64,000 nt of DNA from Neoechinorhynchus agilis (GCA_051530055.1 CM121341.1:15066001-15130000), one strand, 5' to 3'; shown: positions 35,255 to 46,652, numbered from the stretch's first letter. Made by a program: numbers and translations. Notes: generated by a model from the sequence alone, not told the origin.

Positions 35255-36524
35255 CTCGGTTTGTAAAGGGTTGAGGATAGGGACAAGCCGGGGCATAGAG
35301 ATGATGTGTAGTATCATTATGAGAATGTCTTATCTGACTATGCAGGGATCGGTTCGAAATTTCACCGAAAGATCATCAAGGCAGAAAGGTTCTATCTCAC
35401 CGTAACTAGAATGAATACTCTAATTGGAACTATCGGCATCCCGGTGGGGTCATAATTGAAAGGACGGTGACCTATTGAGCGGCGATGTCCGCGACTATTG
35501 GTGATCCTAGCACATCTATCTTGACGACCATGCACGAAACCAATAAAAAGTCTTATCAGATTGAATCCAAGGGGAATGTCGCGTGGTCCTTGATTGAGAT
35601 GAGGAAGTGATGAAGCTTTCGTTAGACTAATGATGCCGATGATCACTTTCAAAAAAGCTATAAGCCGGGAATTCGGGATGACCTCACATTTCTGGGTGTA
35701 TTGGTACCAAGATGATGTCCAAGTGGCAAAATAATAGCCATGTAAAGTGCATCGAAAAAGCAGAAAAAATGAATAATCGGTTCACTTGTTGTCGTATGAT
35801 TAAAAAGTAAACATTACAACGTCGTGAGAGCACGAAAGAATCGCGAGTGTTAATGAAATTATTGATGTTTCGAAAAGTACACGATCAATTTGCATGGAAT
35901 AAAATATCGAATAGGTTTCTGTGGTTTATATGATGCTCATGAGTTAGGCATATGATTTCCTATCTTTAGAATCGTGTAATTTAAGTTTAAAATTTTTGAA
36001 TCATAGAAGTGTTTTAGTAACTTTTCAGATCGTTCAATTGTCGAATGAGGACACAAGATCTACTGCAATTTCTCTTTCAGTTACAATTAGCGATGCTTGA
36101 TTCAGAAAATAGATTTATCATGAAAATGCAAACAATTGACTGAAGGAGCCCTACGAAAAGGCCGAAAGTTTTCAAGATAAGTCTATTTTCTAAATCAAAC
36201 ATCTCTAATTTCAGTTTTTTTGGATAATTATATATATTTTTTTTAAAAAGAGCATACATAATTTATAGTTTCTTCGACGCCCCTATTCATCGGCGCAGGC
36301 CAAAATGCTAGCCGCGCTGCACCGCAATGCTTATTTTTTGGGCTAGGAACGAAGTCGATCTTGGCTCTCTGAAATTGTAATTTCTCTTTCGTCTAATAAC
36401 ATCATGAAAAACATGTTGCATCGAAATTAGATATTGATTCTTCCGCTTCATTTTCTGATTAACATCCGCGCGATACCATGGTTACCGCATCGGTAATGGT
36501 ATTTTAGATTATAGGTAGTTTTCG
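35255..36524. other. intergenic, nothing recognised
   Basis: Only short frames without homology (for example 35392-35652 minus). The last 200 bp upstream of 36525 may hold the promoter of the following two-gene unit; I see no specific motif. Confidence 0.4.
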
Positions 36525-36914
36525 ATGGGTTCTTGGGATCGCCGGGCTGCGATTAAGCGTCGGAAAATTTGCGATGCGGATTTGACTAGGAAAGTTCGGA
36601 TAACGGAGTCTATGATCAATGAAATGAGTAGCCTTCATCTTGATGACGTCGAGGAGGATATGGACGTCGATTTGGAAAGTCTTAGCTTATCGGACGACGC
36701 AATGGATATTGACGACAACGATAGCACTCCAATTATTAAGTTGAGTGACGTAGCGCAAGAACTCATTCATAGGAGAAAGGAAGCAGTTTTGAAGGAGATG
36801 TTAACTGAGACGAAATCAAAAGGGAAAGCCTGTAATGCATTAGTACTTTATAACCCTAACACAATTTTGAGTTCTTTGAGCAAGGAGGAAAACGAGAGTG
36901 ATAGCGAAGAGTAG
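36525..36914 (+). CDS. acidic protein of unknown function, first gene of a likely operon
   Basis: 129-aa single-exon frame. A basic N-terminus (RRAAIKRRK) is followed by an acidic Ser/Asp-rich stretch at residues about 38-68 (DDVEEDMDVDLESLSLSDD) and a helical Lys/Glu segment (VAQELIHRRKEAVLKEML), and it ends in NESDSEE. The segment ALVLYNPNTIL looks like a short conserved motif, but I cannot place the family. A nuclear adaptor is plausible on charge alone. The SRP9 ATG lies 57 nt after its stop, suggesting co-transcription. Confidence 0.6.
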   Translation: MGSWDRRAAIKRRKICDADLTRKVRITESMINEMSSLHLDDVEEDMDVDLESLSLSDDAMDIDDNDSTPIIKLSDVAQELIHRRKEAVLKEMLTETKSKGKACNALVLYNPNTILSSLSKEENESDSEE

Positions 36915-36965
36915 ACTTGAATTGCACATCTTTATCTCAATTACTAAATTTTTAAATTCTTGTGT

Positions 36966-36971
36966 TTTTAG
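36966..36971 (+). promoter_or_regulatory. likely trans-splice acceptor for SRP9
   Basis: TGTGTTTTTAG ends exactly at the SRP9 ATG, inside a 57-nt gap after the previous stop codon. This is the arrangement expected for a downstream operon gene in a trans-splicing organism. Confidence 0.55.
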
Positions 36972-37196
36972 ATGTGGATGAAGGATTTTAAGCAGTTTTC
37001 CGATTGTTCAAAGGAACTTTATACTTCCAGTCCAAATGCGTTTCGTTTTACCTTGACCTTTCGGAAAAATAGCGTATTTGAGGTCAAGGCAACCGATAAT
37101 CGACAATGTTTAAAGTATAAGTCTTCGTACCTTCACGACTTTAAGAAAGTACAGCGACTATTAGCTGAATTAATGCGGGACATGTCTGTTGCATGA
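36972..37196 (+). CDS. SRP9: signal recognition particle 9 kDa protein
   Basis: 74-aa protein matching SRP9 along its whole length: WMKDFKQFSDCSKELYTSSP corresponds to the human WEEFSRAAEKLYLADP region, FRFTLTFRKNSVFEVKATDN to strands 1-2, and CLKYKSSYLHDFKKVQRLLA to the [20 protein letters not shown] end. SRP9 pairs with SRP14 on the Alu part of SRP RNA and slows translation while nascent chains are delivered to the ER. Human SRP9 has 86 aa; the variable C-terminal tail is shorter here. Single exon. Confidence 0.9.
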   Translation: MWMKDFKQFSDCSKELYTSSPNAFRFTLTFRKNSVFEVKATDNRQCLKYKSSYLHDFKKVQRLLAELMRDMSVA

Positions 37197-37772
37197 GAGC
37201 AGAAAAATGGTTTCACGTATTAGTTAAATATCGCGGATAAAAACGTTTAGTTGAGCACCGATAACTGTTTGTGTCCCATTTGATGGGAACTGCAGCGAAA
37301 AGAAATTCGGGGTTTAAGTGAGTGTGGACGTTTAACTTTAGCGGCACTTCTTTTTGTCAAGTTCATCAGATAAACCTTTTGTTTGAAAAAAGGGAACACA
37401 AATGCCAGTACCGGGTAGCATCTTTTAATAATCAACAAACTGATGATGAACATGACGAGGTTCGCAGAACGCCTTTAATAAAAATTATTTACCAGATTAA
37501 GACTTCTAAATAACATTTTTAAGGACACGCAAAGGTCTAAAATTTGTATTATGCACCCACTTCCGTCTTTGTGAAGATCTTTATTCCTAGAACCTGCGAG
37601 ACTTCAATACATAATTTCATTTAAGATCATGTCACAATACCAAGAAGAGAGTAAGGAAGTTCTAGATAAAATTGTTAATCAAGCATGTGACATGGCTCCT
37701 CCGTATGGCAGATTGTGCCGACTCACAAGTCCTTTAAATCTATATGCAATCGATCAGAAATGGAGTTCTTAG
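37197..37772. other. 5' region of WRAP53, possible non-coding or upstream exon
   Basis: Contains an ATG at 37629 followed by a 47-codon frame (MSQYQEESKEVLDKIVNQAC...) that could be a first exon of WRAP53, but no donor in it clearly matches the phase of the acceptor at 37772. No other gene is recognised. Confidence 0.35.
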
Positions 37773-40146
37773 CAAATGCTAATCGATTGCAAACAGATCA
37801 AAGAATCTTCAAGCAGGAACAATTTTCTGAAACGTGTAAAATGGTAATCGTTCCATATTTTATATATAAAATATGTTTTTTTAACCTAGGGCGCCTGATG
37901 GTAGTTGTTTTGCCGTTTGCAGTGATGAAGGAATTCTCTATCTGTTTAACCTTCCCATGGATTACACGGGGAAGGATTTTACCTATAAATCAGTTTCCGA
38001 GTTTGTTCGTCAGTCTTTGCTATTAAACACATCCTGGAAACTGCATTCAGGATCCAATTTTAAAATACAAGGAGTCTTCACCATTTCAGGACATGTGCTT
38101 CTATCCTATGATGAATTCGTCAAATCCATCTACCTGCTGGTGAGTAGTTAAAACATTGTAAATATAAATCTTTACGTATTGACTTTAGCTTCTTCGCGTG
38201 CTCTAAGCACAGTCCAGTTCGATTGTATGATGCTTACACTGGAGAAATCTTGTGCTCATACAGCGCATTCGATCACGTGGAACGTCCAATGTACGCTACA
38301 AGTCTGACTGTCGATTGGAATTGTACCAATCTATTATGTGGATTTAAGCGAAGTGTTGGAATATTTGATATCGCTAGAAACGATTCCAAGTTAACGGAAT
38401 TCAAACTAAAATGTTGGTATGATTGCATTGGGGGTAGATTACGTCGACAAAATCAGCACATTTTTGTGGATTTCATTTGAGATAGTGGGAATAATGGCGG
38501 CTGCGTAGGTGGATCGCACCTAATACAGAATTTTATTATTGGCTTTCTGCCTTCCACTTACTCCGATACTCGTTATTCAATAGCCATAGTGAATAAACAA
38601 TTTCCATTCTATTAATTTTCGGAAACGGTTCGGATCTATAAATGAAAGTTAGACAAATGATGAAGATCACGAGGCCTCGTCTCATCAAACATCTAAGAAG
38701 GTTTCTTCGACATTACGCAGATTTTAACGGCACGTATTTGGTCGAGGATTAAAGCCTTAAAAACGGCGTACAACGCAATGGAAAGAAACAAAACTTTGGC
38801 TTAAGGTGCTGTCGGGCATTGACGCGCTAAAAATCAATGAAAAGCACCACATAACGATGGGACAGGGCATATGATCCCAGAACCTCGAGCGGAGCCTTAC
38901 AGAATAACTAATATCTTTTTTGGATGACTGATTAGGCGAGGCTTCCTCTTTCGAAATATTTCAATCTAATATTTCACATTCGGTGATCACCACATCTCCA
39001 ACTTTATCGTCCTGAAGGATTTTCCCGTTGATGACTAAATTTATTGTTCATATTCGCTTCTCTGTTAATGCCTGCAATGAAATCAAAAAAAATCGGGTTC
39101 ATTCGAAAACAATTCGAAGTGGACGTAATAAAAGGAACTCCAAATTTTTAACGGGTTCATCCACGGTTATCGCTCTTATTTAAGTTTCATTTAAATAATC
39201 GGACTGCTTAAAAAATATTTGAGCGAATTTGGATTTTTTGACGTTACAGTTCCTCGCGAACGGAATACGTCTTTTGCTTGTTGATTGTACACTTTATTAT
39301 TACGTACTAATCGATCTATTATTTCGAAATTATTAATTTTTCCAAATAAAATTTTATCTCATTGTATTTGAAATTTAAGTTCTTCAACCTTAGCGAAGAA
39401 GCCGTACATCCATGGTCTCATATCATGTATCGCTGTCAATACAAACGATCATATTATCGGTATCGGTACCTTTTCAAAATCAGGTACGCTTCTCAGTATA
39501 TTGCCGTTTATCAAACCAAAATCCAAGTCGGCTTATATGATCAAAATTTTGAATTGATCGCGACGTTGAACAAAGTGCACTCCGGTGGAATAACCCAAAT
39601 AAGTTTTGTAGAAGATAAGAATATTCTGGTCACTGGAGCAAGAAAGGTACAATATTGGAGATTATACATCTTCGGAAAAAACAAATAGGACAATTATATT
39701 CATATTTGGGATTTGCGCTCAATGTCATCTCAGCCATTGGCAACTCTTCATCGTCGTGCTTCAACAAATCAACGAATCGATATCGATATTAAAAGGTTAA
39801 TTTTTCACCTAATTATGTTATCGTACCAAAACCTTCGCTAATCAGAAATACTTTGTGTTCTGGATCAACGGACGGACGAGTACTTTTATGGAACCTCGGC
39901 ACGCTTACCGGTGGCACATGCTGCCCTCGTGAACCGGAAGTGTGGTGGAACGCTTCTTGTGATTGCATAAATGGAGTTAGCTTTAACCCATTCCTGGATA
40001 TATTAGTCACTTCTTCGGGACAGAGGAATCGTTGTTTTAAATCCAAACAAGAAAATGAAGAAGATGATGACCCGAACGTGGAACTTGTCCTTGATTACAG
40101 AAATTGTGATAATTCCGTCGTATTATGGCATGTAGATGAATTCTGA
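37773..40146 (+). CDS. WRAP53: WRAP53/TCAB1 WD40 protein
   Basis: WD-repeat protein that binds CAB-box scaRNAs and telomerase RNA and carries them to Cajal bodies. Exon pieces: 37773-37843, 37890-about 38070, 38090-38139, 38189-about 38470, about 39480-39646, 39689-39795 and 39846-40146. Family segments in order: NFLKRVKWAPDGSCF, DMCFYPMM, VRLYDAYTGEILCSYSAFDH, NLLCGFKRSVGIFDIAR, KVHSGGITQISF, ILVTGARK, IHIWDLRS, STNQRIDIDIK, LCSGSTDGRVLLWN and CINGVSFNPFLDILVTSSGQ. Four introns are clean GT-AG. The roughly 1-kb intron after 38470 has no clear canonical boundaries and contains a dispersed repeat. At 38071-38089 an odd 19-nt segment must be skipped. The start may be the ATG at 37776, four bases after TTCTTAG, or lie in an upstream exon. 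Confidence 0.85.
38750..39060 (+). repeat. dispersed repeat inside WRAP53 intron
   Basis: A stretch from AAAGCCTTAAAAACGGCGTA through ATCTAATATTTCACATTCGG and GTGATCACCACA is about 80% identical, by eye, to the reverse complement of 47750-47985. Part of it (ACTGATNAGGCGA.GCTTCCT) recurs at 48096-48125 and, inverted, at 14548-14592. It looks like a short non-autonomous transposon family without coding capacity. Confidence 0.7.
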
Positions 40147-40559
40147 AGAAAAATTTAAACAATTATTCTGACCGTGTCTTTAGTTTTTTCACTTATACTA
40201 GCAAATTTGCTCACTGAAACTGCCTATTCCATTGTTCTCATCTGACGCAGTCTATATTGATCAAGAGTCCTTTAATCTTCCCTCGCTTTACCATCGTTTT
40301 CGTCTTATTTTTAGCTTCGCGTTTGGTTCCCAGGTCAATTCGAACTAAACACTTGTTTTAAAGTTAAAACTCTCTTATTCTACTTAGTGCGATTTAAGAG
40401 TTTTGTGATTTGGCCACTTGAGGTTGCCGGAGACGGATGTATTTATAATGTTTTCTAGTCATTTTGAAGCTGATATATCTTTTTGACCTTCTACCTGATG
40501 ATGGTGGTGAAAAGAACTCGATCGAACTTAACCGAGAGCGCTTTACAAATTCGCGGATT

Positions 40560-40770
40560 TCCTCAGCGCAAAATAATGTTTCTCCAGCGTGAAAACTGTG
40601 TTCCGGTGGATAAAAGTCAACAATAGAGAATTCGACGTCACCGAAGTTCAACGTGAACAACGTTCCAGAACTTCATCTGGAGAACGAGATGCGATCTATG
40701 TGAAGACCTTGATTGAGGAAGATCCTCGCCAAACAATCAGAAGAATTACTGGGTTGAAATAAGATTTCGT
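40560..40770 (+). mobile_element. mariner transposase relic
   Basis: The plus-strand frame TVFRWIKVNNREFDVTEVQ, then SSGERDAIYVKTLIEEDPRQ and TIRRITG matches the second helix-turn-helix of mariner transposases (the family has FDVxDKxRSGRP..D...LIEEDPRQTxREL). Only about 70 codons survive and no catalytic DDD part is seen. The rest of 40147-41306 holds no recognised gene. Confidence 0.6.
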
Positions 40771-41306
40771 GGAGGCTGTTAGTCTTTGGTGTAAATATTC
40801 CTATAGCGAGTAAGTACCCGTCAATGGTCGCAAACATTCAGTTTTTGATTAACTAATGGAAGCATGAATTCACAAATGTTTGATTTCACTTTCTGACTAT
40901 GCAACGGGGAACGCTACATCCGTCCTTCGGCCATTAAAACAGGACGACAGCTGAGTGATCAAGAGCGGTGGCGTGAATGTTTGTAAGATCTTCAGTTTGA
41001 AGAGTTAAATCGAAGCTTCGTTAAAAATGGATGCTACAGTTGTTTCGAGGATCCTCGCTCAAGATTCAATAGGGTTGGGCCTTGCTGACATCGAATTCTC
41101 AAGAGAAAAGTGAGTGATTCGTAAAGCATGAATATAGGAAATGACATTAAATTTATAATTAATTGGATAATTTTCATTTATATTTTTCAAATTAAAAATG
41201 TGCTTCGGTTAGTCTTATGAGCGCTAGACATAAAAAACGTGTACTCGTTTGACATTAAGCATTTTTCAAGGGAATTTCCAACCTCAATTCCAGATTTTTA
41301 ACAGCG

Positions 41307-42110
41307 ATGTCCTCCGATGCGCATAATTCAACTCATTCAAGTTCTCGAAAAGGTTACGACGGTTCCGAAGAGCTTTATAAGATCTTTTCAGAATCACTTA
41401 ATCTAATAAAAATCCTTCTGAACCGATGTACCGTTTACTTGAATCGAAGCGAGAAACGAATTCTATTTACAAAAGCAGATATGCTCAAATGGCAGAATGA
41501 AATTCGAATATTAAATGGGAAATCTCAACAAATCGGCCTTGCCACTTGCACTTTTAAGAGCCATTTAAACCAGGTGTTAAGCACTTTTGCTAAACGGAAG
41601 TTGAGAATCGATCAATTAAGACGTACGTTGGCTGAAACAGAGGCAAATTTAAGTAAGAAAATCCAAAACAAGAAGATATGGCTCAATGAGCTGGATAGGA
41701 CTGCCGATGTCAATCGAAAGTTACTCCAAGTTCTAGCTAGGCGCGAAGCGTATGTTAAAAGCACAAGCAACATTCTGATGATACCTTCCATCAGAAACGC
41801 GCTCGTATCTCAAGCGAAGGAAATCAAGGAGATGCAGAATATTGGAATCAGCGAGCAGCGATATGTTCAGACTGACAAATACGATCCTGGTGAAGACGGT
41901 GAAAGATTAGTTGAAAATTCACAAAAGGCGCTTGCGGAGTTGCTTTTGGAGCGCGACACTTTGAGGGCTAGAAGAAGAGAGGAGTTGGCGAGTTTAGAGA
42001 AGACCTTGTCCGATTTGACTGTGAATGGTGACAATGCATGGAATTTCATTCAAATATTCCGGAGCACGTTTATGCATATATTCGAAGATCACGTAGCGTG
42101 TGAGCAATGA
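41307..42110 (+). CDS. coiled-coil protein, unknown function
   Basis: Intact 267-aa single-exon frame, starting ATG two bases after TTTTTAACAG. Nearly all helix: residues about 25-140 and 170-235 are rich in Lys, Arg, Glu and Leu with heptad-like spacing (LRRTLAETEANLSKKIQNKK, LLLERDTLRARRREELASLE). There is no zinc finger, signal or membrane segment. Structural, kinetochore or RNA-complex subunits look like this, but no family signature is visible. Confidence 0.65.
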   Translation: MSSDAHNSTHSSSRKGYDGSEELYKIFSESLNLIKILLNRCTVYLNRSEKRILFTKADMLKWQNEIRILNGKSQQIGLATCTFKSHLNQVLSTFAKRKLRIDQLRRTLAETEANLSKKIQNKKIWLNELDRTADVNRKLLQVLARREAYVKSTSNILMIPSIRNALVSQAKEIKEMQNIGISEQRYVQTDKYDPGEDGERLVENSQKALAELLLERDTLRARRREELASLEKTLSDLTVNGDNAWNFIQIFRSTFMHIFEDHVACEQ

Positions 42111-42719
42111 ACGATTTGAACGCAAAAGTCCTAAAGACATTAGAATTCGATTTGTAATGCCCGATTTTGCGAGCGTGAACACGAAAACCTAATGCAACCA
42201 GCGAAGTTAAACGGGCATTTAATATTTGTTTTATGGCGAAATCTCGTGCCTACACTTACAAGCAACCTTGATAAAAGCACGAGATTGTGCCGAAATATCA
42301 GCTTTAATGAAATCCTTTTAATTTTTCGGCCATCTATCGAATTATATATCGGTTGTGTGTGCGATTATCACTTACACCAGCAATTTTCAATCTTGGGATC
42401 ATGATTAAAAATGGTGTATAGCAGTTTTCGACAGCATTTTTCTGTACTCCGTAAATCTCACTACACTATTACAAGCATTATAAACATCGTAATATTACTA
42501 TGTAAAGCACTGCCCACCCTCAGCCGAATTGGCTGGTTCAGAACAAAACATGTCATTGATGCTTCCATCCTTCTCTCTTTTGCCGTCATCACCAAAGAAC
42601 TCGGACAAGTGATACCGCTGACATTCTGTCCTCGGGAAGGCCGATCAACTATTCTGTTTCTTTTATAACTTTTTGTTCTATGAGCTTGAACATTCAAATT
42701 AATTGTACTAAGAACAGGA

Positions 42720-43620
42720 ATTACATTTTTTGCAACGCGAATTCCTCAACAAACACCCGACGATCAAAAGATGGCGTCGTTATGCGGATGACGTATTCAT
42801 CATTACAGAACAAGGAGTCGACGAGGGTGTGTTGGAAACTTTGATGAACGCAGAGGATGAGCGGATTCAGTGGACTATCACTAAGGAAAGTACTGACGGT
42901 ATGATATCCTTCCTCGATGTCCAAGTGAATCGACATCACGATGGAACGGTGACTACGAGTCTATCGAAAACCCAAGGTACCATGGGGACCATCGGAATGG
43001 ACAAGTCATCTACCTATTCAGGACAAGATAAAGGTGGCACGTTCATATTTCCTTAGAGCCCTGAACATTTGTTCGTCCAACTCCATTTGGTCAAATGAAA
43101 GGAATGGTATCATCAAGGTCCTGCGGTTGAGGACCTTTCAAAGAATACCGAATGTGAGGATTATTGTCAAACAAGGGACGACATTGGCTGGTTTTTGCAA
43201 AAAAGAAGACCGCGACAACACCTACATGCGGAGCCTACGAAATAGGATGTTCGGAATGCGATAAAGAGTATGTTGGACATACGACGCAAGGTCTGAGCAA
43301 ACGCATCCAACAGCACAAATACGCGTGTAGGCGTTTCGATCAATCTTCGGCAATATCTAACCATGAGCAGACATCTCAACATTGAGTTGACTTTGACGGT
43401 GCTGCTATGATTATGGCCGAAGCGAACTGGAAGCGAAGACTCGTGTATGAGGCCATACGCATTGTAGCGAACTGGACAATGGAGGGAAACAAGGTGAACT
43501 TTAGTCTCGCACTCCCAATCAACGATTTAAAGCTCAAAGAAAGCCGAACATTGCGCAGGGGGTTCGGGCGGACATTAATTCTCCGAACCACGGGCACGGC
43601 TAACCTGCGCTCCTGAGCCT
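42720..43620 (+). mobile_element. Penelope-like element, RT end plus GIY-YIG
   Basis: The RT C-terminal region IKRWRRYADDVFIITEQGVD (about 42760) and MISFLDVQVNRHHDGT (about 42901) are followed in another frame by the GIY-YIG endonuclease GAYEIGCSECDKEYVGHTTQ and GLSKRIQQHK (about 43230-43320). Both domains are in the right order for a Penelope-like element. The 5' half of the RT is not seen. Frame changes show it is inactive. Confidence 0.75.
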
Positions 43621-44195
43621 AAGGTAACCCGTATAAACCAATTTGTAGATGTCTGAGGAGGTGAAGCAAAATGAGTCTCGGTTTTTGATCCGCACAACAA
43701 GAATAACTTTCCATCCGAATGTGATCTTGCACGAAACTTAAGTATATTGTTGGTATTCTAAGGTGAGGTCGTCACCGCATACCAAGTTTAGGTCGTGACT
43801 ACAGAAAGGACACTATGTTCAATTTTACAAGCAGATTCAATATTGAGGTAATAATGGAAGCAACGAAATAATGTAACCATGAATTGTAGTTGTCCATTTA
43901 AGTGCAGAAAACTGTATACTGCTTCTTTTATCACTTTTTCAAGGTTTTCAGGAAATAACGAAATTTTGGTTTGATCAAAGATCGAATAACTTGATAATTT
44001 TTTCTAACATGAAGGACGTTTAGTTGAACAAAATTACAACTGGACGTAGAATGTGATTCTAGTGTAAAACCGCTTTGAATTTCAAAGAACATATCGCATT
44101 GATCCTGAGCAAAATAGTGAATACTTGTGATGTAGGTAAGAAATTCCTCCAAGTTTCAAAAAAGAAGTGTATCTTTATTCCATTTTCTACTTTCA
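43621..44195. other. intergenic, nothing recognised
   Basis: Downstream of the Penelope relic and of the PSMA3 stop. AT-rich with no supported frame. Confidence 0.4.
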
Positions 44196-46047
44196 TTAGT
44201 CGTCGTCATCATCTTCTCTTAGACTTGATTCGGCGAACTGCACGGCCTCCTTGTATATATCGTCCGGAACTCGTTGAAAAGTAAATCCCGATTCTGCACA
44301 AACCCAGCCAAGTTCAAGCTCGAATAATCTGTCTTTTACTTCATCATGAACCTTGTATATTCTAAAGAAAAACACGGTCTAAAACCAAATAGAAATGATA
44401 TTTGCTTGTACATTTTAGCGGCTTCGTTCACAAGTGATCTCATATCATTATCGGGCAATTTGATTTTCTCTATTTCCGTTTTGGCCGACTGTTGTGCCTT
44501 TCCTATAGCACAACCTTCGAATCCATAGCAAGTACCAGAAGGTTCTATCATGTAGATTTCTGGAGTTCGACCATCGGCACCGCATGAGGCCGTGAGTACT
44601 GCACAACCGAAAGGTCTTACCATCGCGTAATACATTGGATTTCGTTTGGGGGTTAGCAATGAATAAAATTATCAGTAAATATTGAGAGAGAAAAAATACA
44701 TAGAATTATAATGGATGTTTCATAACAAACGAAACCATGCTGTTTTTAGTATTCGAAATTTATCGACAAAGACTTCGATGTTCCACTTGGGTAAGACTTC
44801 ACACTTTTCTTGGTATTAATGAACTAGTTAAAATATTTTTTCCAAAACTTCAAGTACTACCTTTACTACGGAGATTTGCCAAAGGGTTTTAATCGTTAAT
44901 ATGAAAATCAAAGAATCTCACGCCTTAGCCTCTTAAAGCATTCAAAAACACCTAAATTTCAAATAAATCCGCCTAAAAGTAAGGATTTTTTGATTCTACA
45001 CGCCTACAATGACTTTAGAGCAAAGAATCTTCTGAAAAGCAATTTAACGATTGCGAAATCGGGCGGATTAAGAAACAAAAAGTTTAAACGGACGATATTA
45101 ACAAACCTAAAAATCGTGCACCTTATACCGCTAAATGCTAAACGTTGAAATTGTCGCTACTTTAAAACACACTTCACATCTCCATGCGCCTTTGTAGATT
45201 CCTGAAACGTCGAAATCTCGGAAATGCCCAAATGTCAATTTTCGAAGACAAAATTTGATCATGCAGCTGGAAAATCGAGTAGTTTTATGGACAAACCGAT
45301 CTTTACTAATGCCACAATGAAAGCTCGGAAATAAAGATTTTTCTATTTGTCACTACAGCGGCCCTCCCTGTCAAGTGTCCATTTCCGAAAACAAAACTTG
45401 ATAATGCGGCTAAAAATCGAATAGTGCCTATCGCGCTTTTTTTCGCTAATTCTCCAATTTTTTGTCTAAAAAAGTCAGTGCAGAAAAGTCAGAAGCTAAT
45501 TAACACATTTTGCGTGATTTTCTATTAAAAAATATGGACAGTGCTTTGTTCGCTTGAAACGATATCCTCTGCCGTAGAGTGTGTAAGCGTGCATATACAT
45601 CGATACCCGTTCACTGAGTGCCTTTAGCGGAACGGGATTTCCGGTCCATTTCTTCATATCAGCAGCTTCATTCCGAGCAACTTCTGCAATCTCTCTAGCA
45701 TCCGACAAGAAACCACCAGCGACGAGACCAACGTGTCGATCGATTTTGAACATCCTACTGAAAGAATTCGGTTCGTAGAGTTTACTGGTCAATATGTTCT
45801 CACTGGCCAATACTACTCCAGTCTTACATTTAAGGGCAATCACAGTCCTAGGAGATCAATATTCTTTAAAGATGCGAAACTTTTATGTATAGATACTGAC
45901 CCGCTGTTTTCAACAGCCTTAGCTGCATATTCCACTTGAAATATCCTTCCGTCAGGCGAGAACTGACTTGCTGACCAATCGTACTAAAACGAAACTTACG
46001 GAAGCGAAAAAAGACCATGGACTTACGCCTGAACCGAGAGCAGTCAT
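44196..46047 (-). CDS. PSMA3: proteasome subunit alpha type-3
   Basis: Structural alpha-ring subunit of the 20S proteasome. Exons on the minus strand: 46047-46027, 45983-45901, 45847-45573, 44625-44412 and 44361-44196 make 252 aa (human 255). The N-terminus [20 protein letters not shown] carries the alpha-subunit YD..S.FSPDGR signature that gates the ring; then [73 protein letters not shown] and an acidic DDDDD tail. Introns 1, 2 and 4 are GT-AG. Intron 3 (about 44626-45572, 947 nt) has no GT-AG; its ends pair (GGATATCGTTT with AAACGAAATCC), and TACG occurs at both exon edges. Confidence 0.92.
44626..45572 (-). other. non-canonical intron of PSMA3 with inverted-repeat ends
   Basis: On the minus strand the exon CTCTACG is followed by GCAGAGGATATCGTTTCAAG, and the far end reads CCCAAACGAAATCCAATGTA then TTACG. 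The two ends are complementary over 10 of 11 bases. TACG is duplicated at both edges, like a target-site duplication. Removing the insert gives LYAMVRPFG or LYGMVRPFG, against LYSAVRPFG in human. The interior has a degenerate 70-bp internal repeat (about 45222-45290 and 45360-45430). Confidence 0.7.
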
Positions 46048-46099
46048 GATTGTAAAAGCCTTTCGAAAATGAGAATTTCGAACGAATGTTGTGAATTCT

Positions 46100-46330
46100 T
46101 CCTGACCGTTTGATCGAACGGTGAACAATTTTCTAGCAAAACAACCAAAGGGCACCAAATAACGCTGAAAGGAGGTAGTCTTGTCTCCTCGGTGTATATC
46201 TAAGAATCCGTAAAGATATACAAACTCATAACCGTATGATTCAAAGATATTAAGTGATTCTATACGCTTTTCTGACTCAAGATATCGGTTGGCTGTGTAT
46301 CCAATAAATCAGCCGTGTAGGATAACGGAA
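46100..46330 (+). mobile_element. SINE copy, diverged, upstream of PSMA3
   Basis: Aligns with the SINE at 1075-1270: B-box-like GATCGAACGG, ACAACCAAAG, CTCCTCGGTGTATATCTAAG, ACTCATAACCGTATGATTCA and the TCGGTTGGCTGT end. The tRNA-like A box is not recognisable. It lies within 60 bp of the PSMA3 start, so it may supply part of that promoter or 5' UTR. Confidence 0.55.
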
Positions 46331-46652
46331 TCTACGCTGGTAGATTTCTTGATTTTTTTGAGAGATTTTATGTTTGCTTGAATATTTTTAGCTCTAAATG
46401 CGCAGATTATGCCCACTGAATGGTCTTGGGAATTTAATCAGCTTTATCCGGTTCAAAATTTGGTTAAAAAAGATTTTATGTTTTCGCGGTTCGTTGGGTT
46501 CATCATCAGTTTGTCGCAGCTCGAAACGCGAAAACGCTCTCCACAGGGCGAAGACCAAAACAACAAATTTAAAACGTTTTCATGATTTTCCACAAATTCA
46601 TGCAAAATTATCCCTGCATGTTAGAAATGGGTTATTTACGTAAATTGTAATC

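Noticed and set aside
40394-40660. Minus-strand 88-codon frame downstream of WRAP53
   Set aside because: It overlaps the plus-strand mariner transposase relic, which explains the sequence better.
46100-46158. Upstream extension of PSMA3 to a longer N-terminus (VPFGCFARKLFTVRSNG)
   Set aside because: The sequence overlaps a SINE copy, and the MTALGSGYDW start matches the family.
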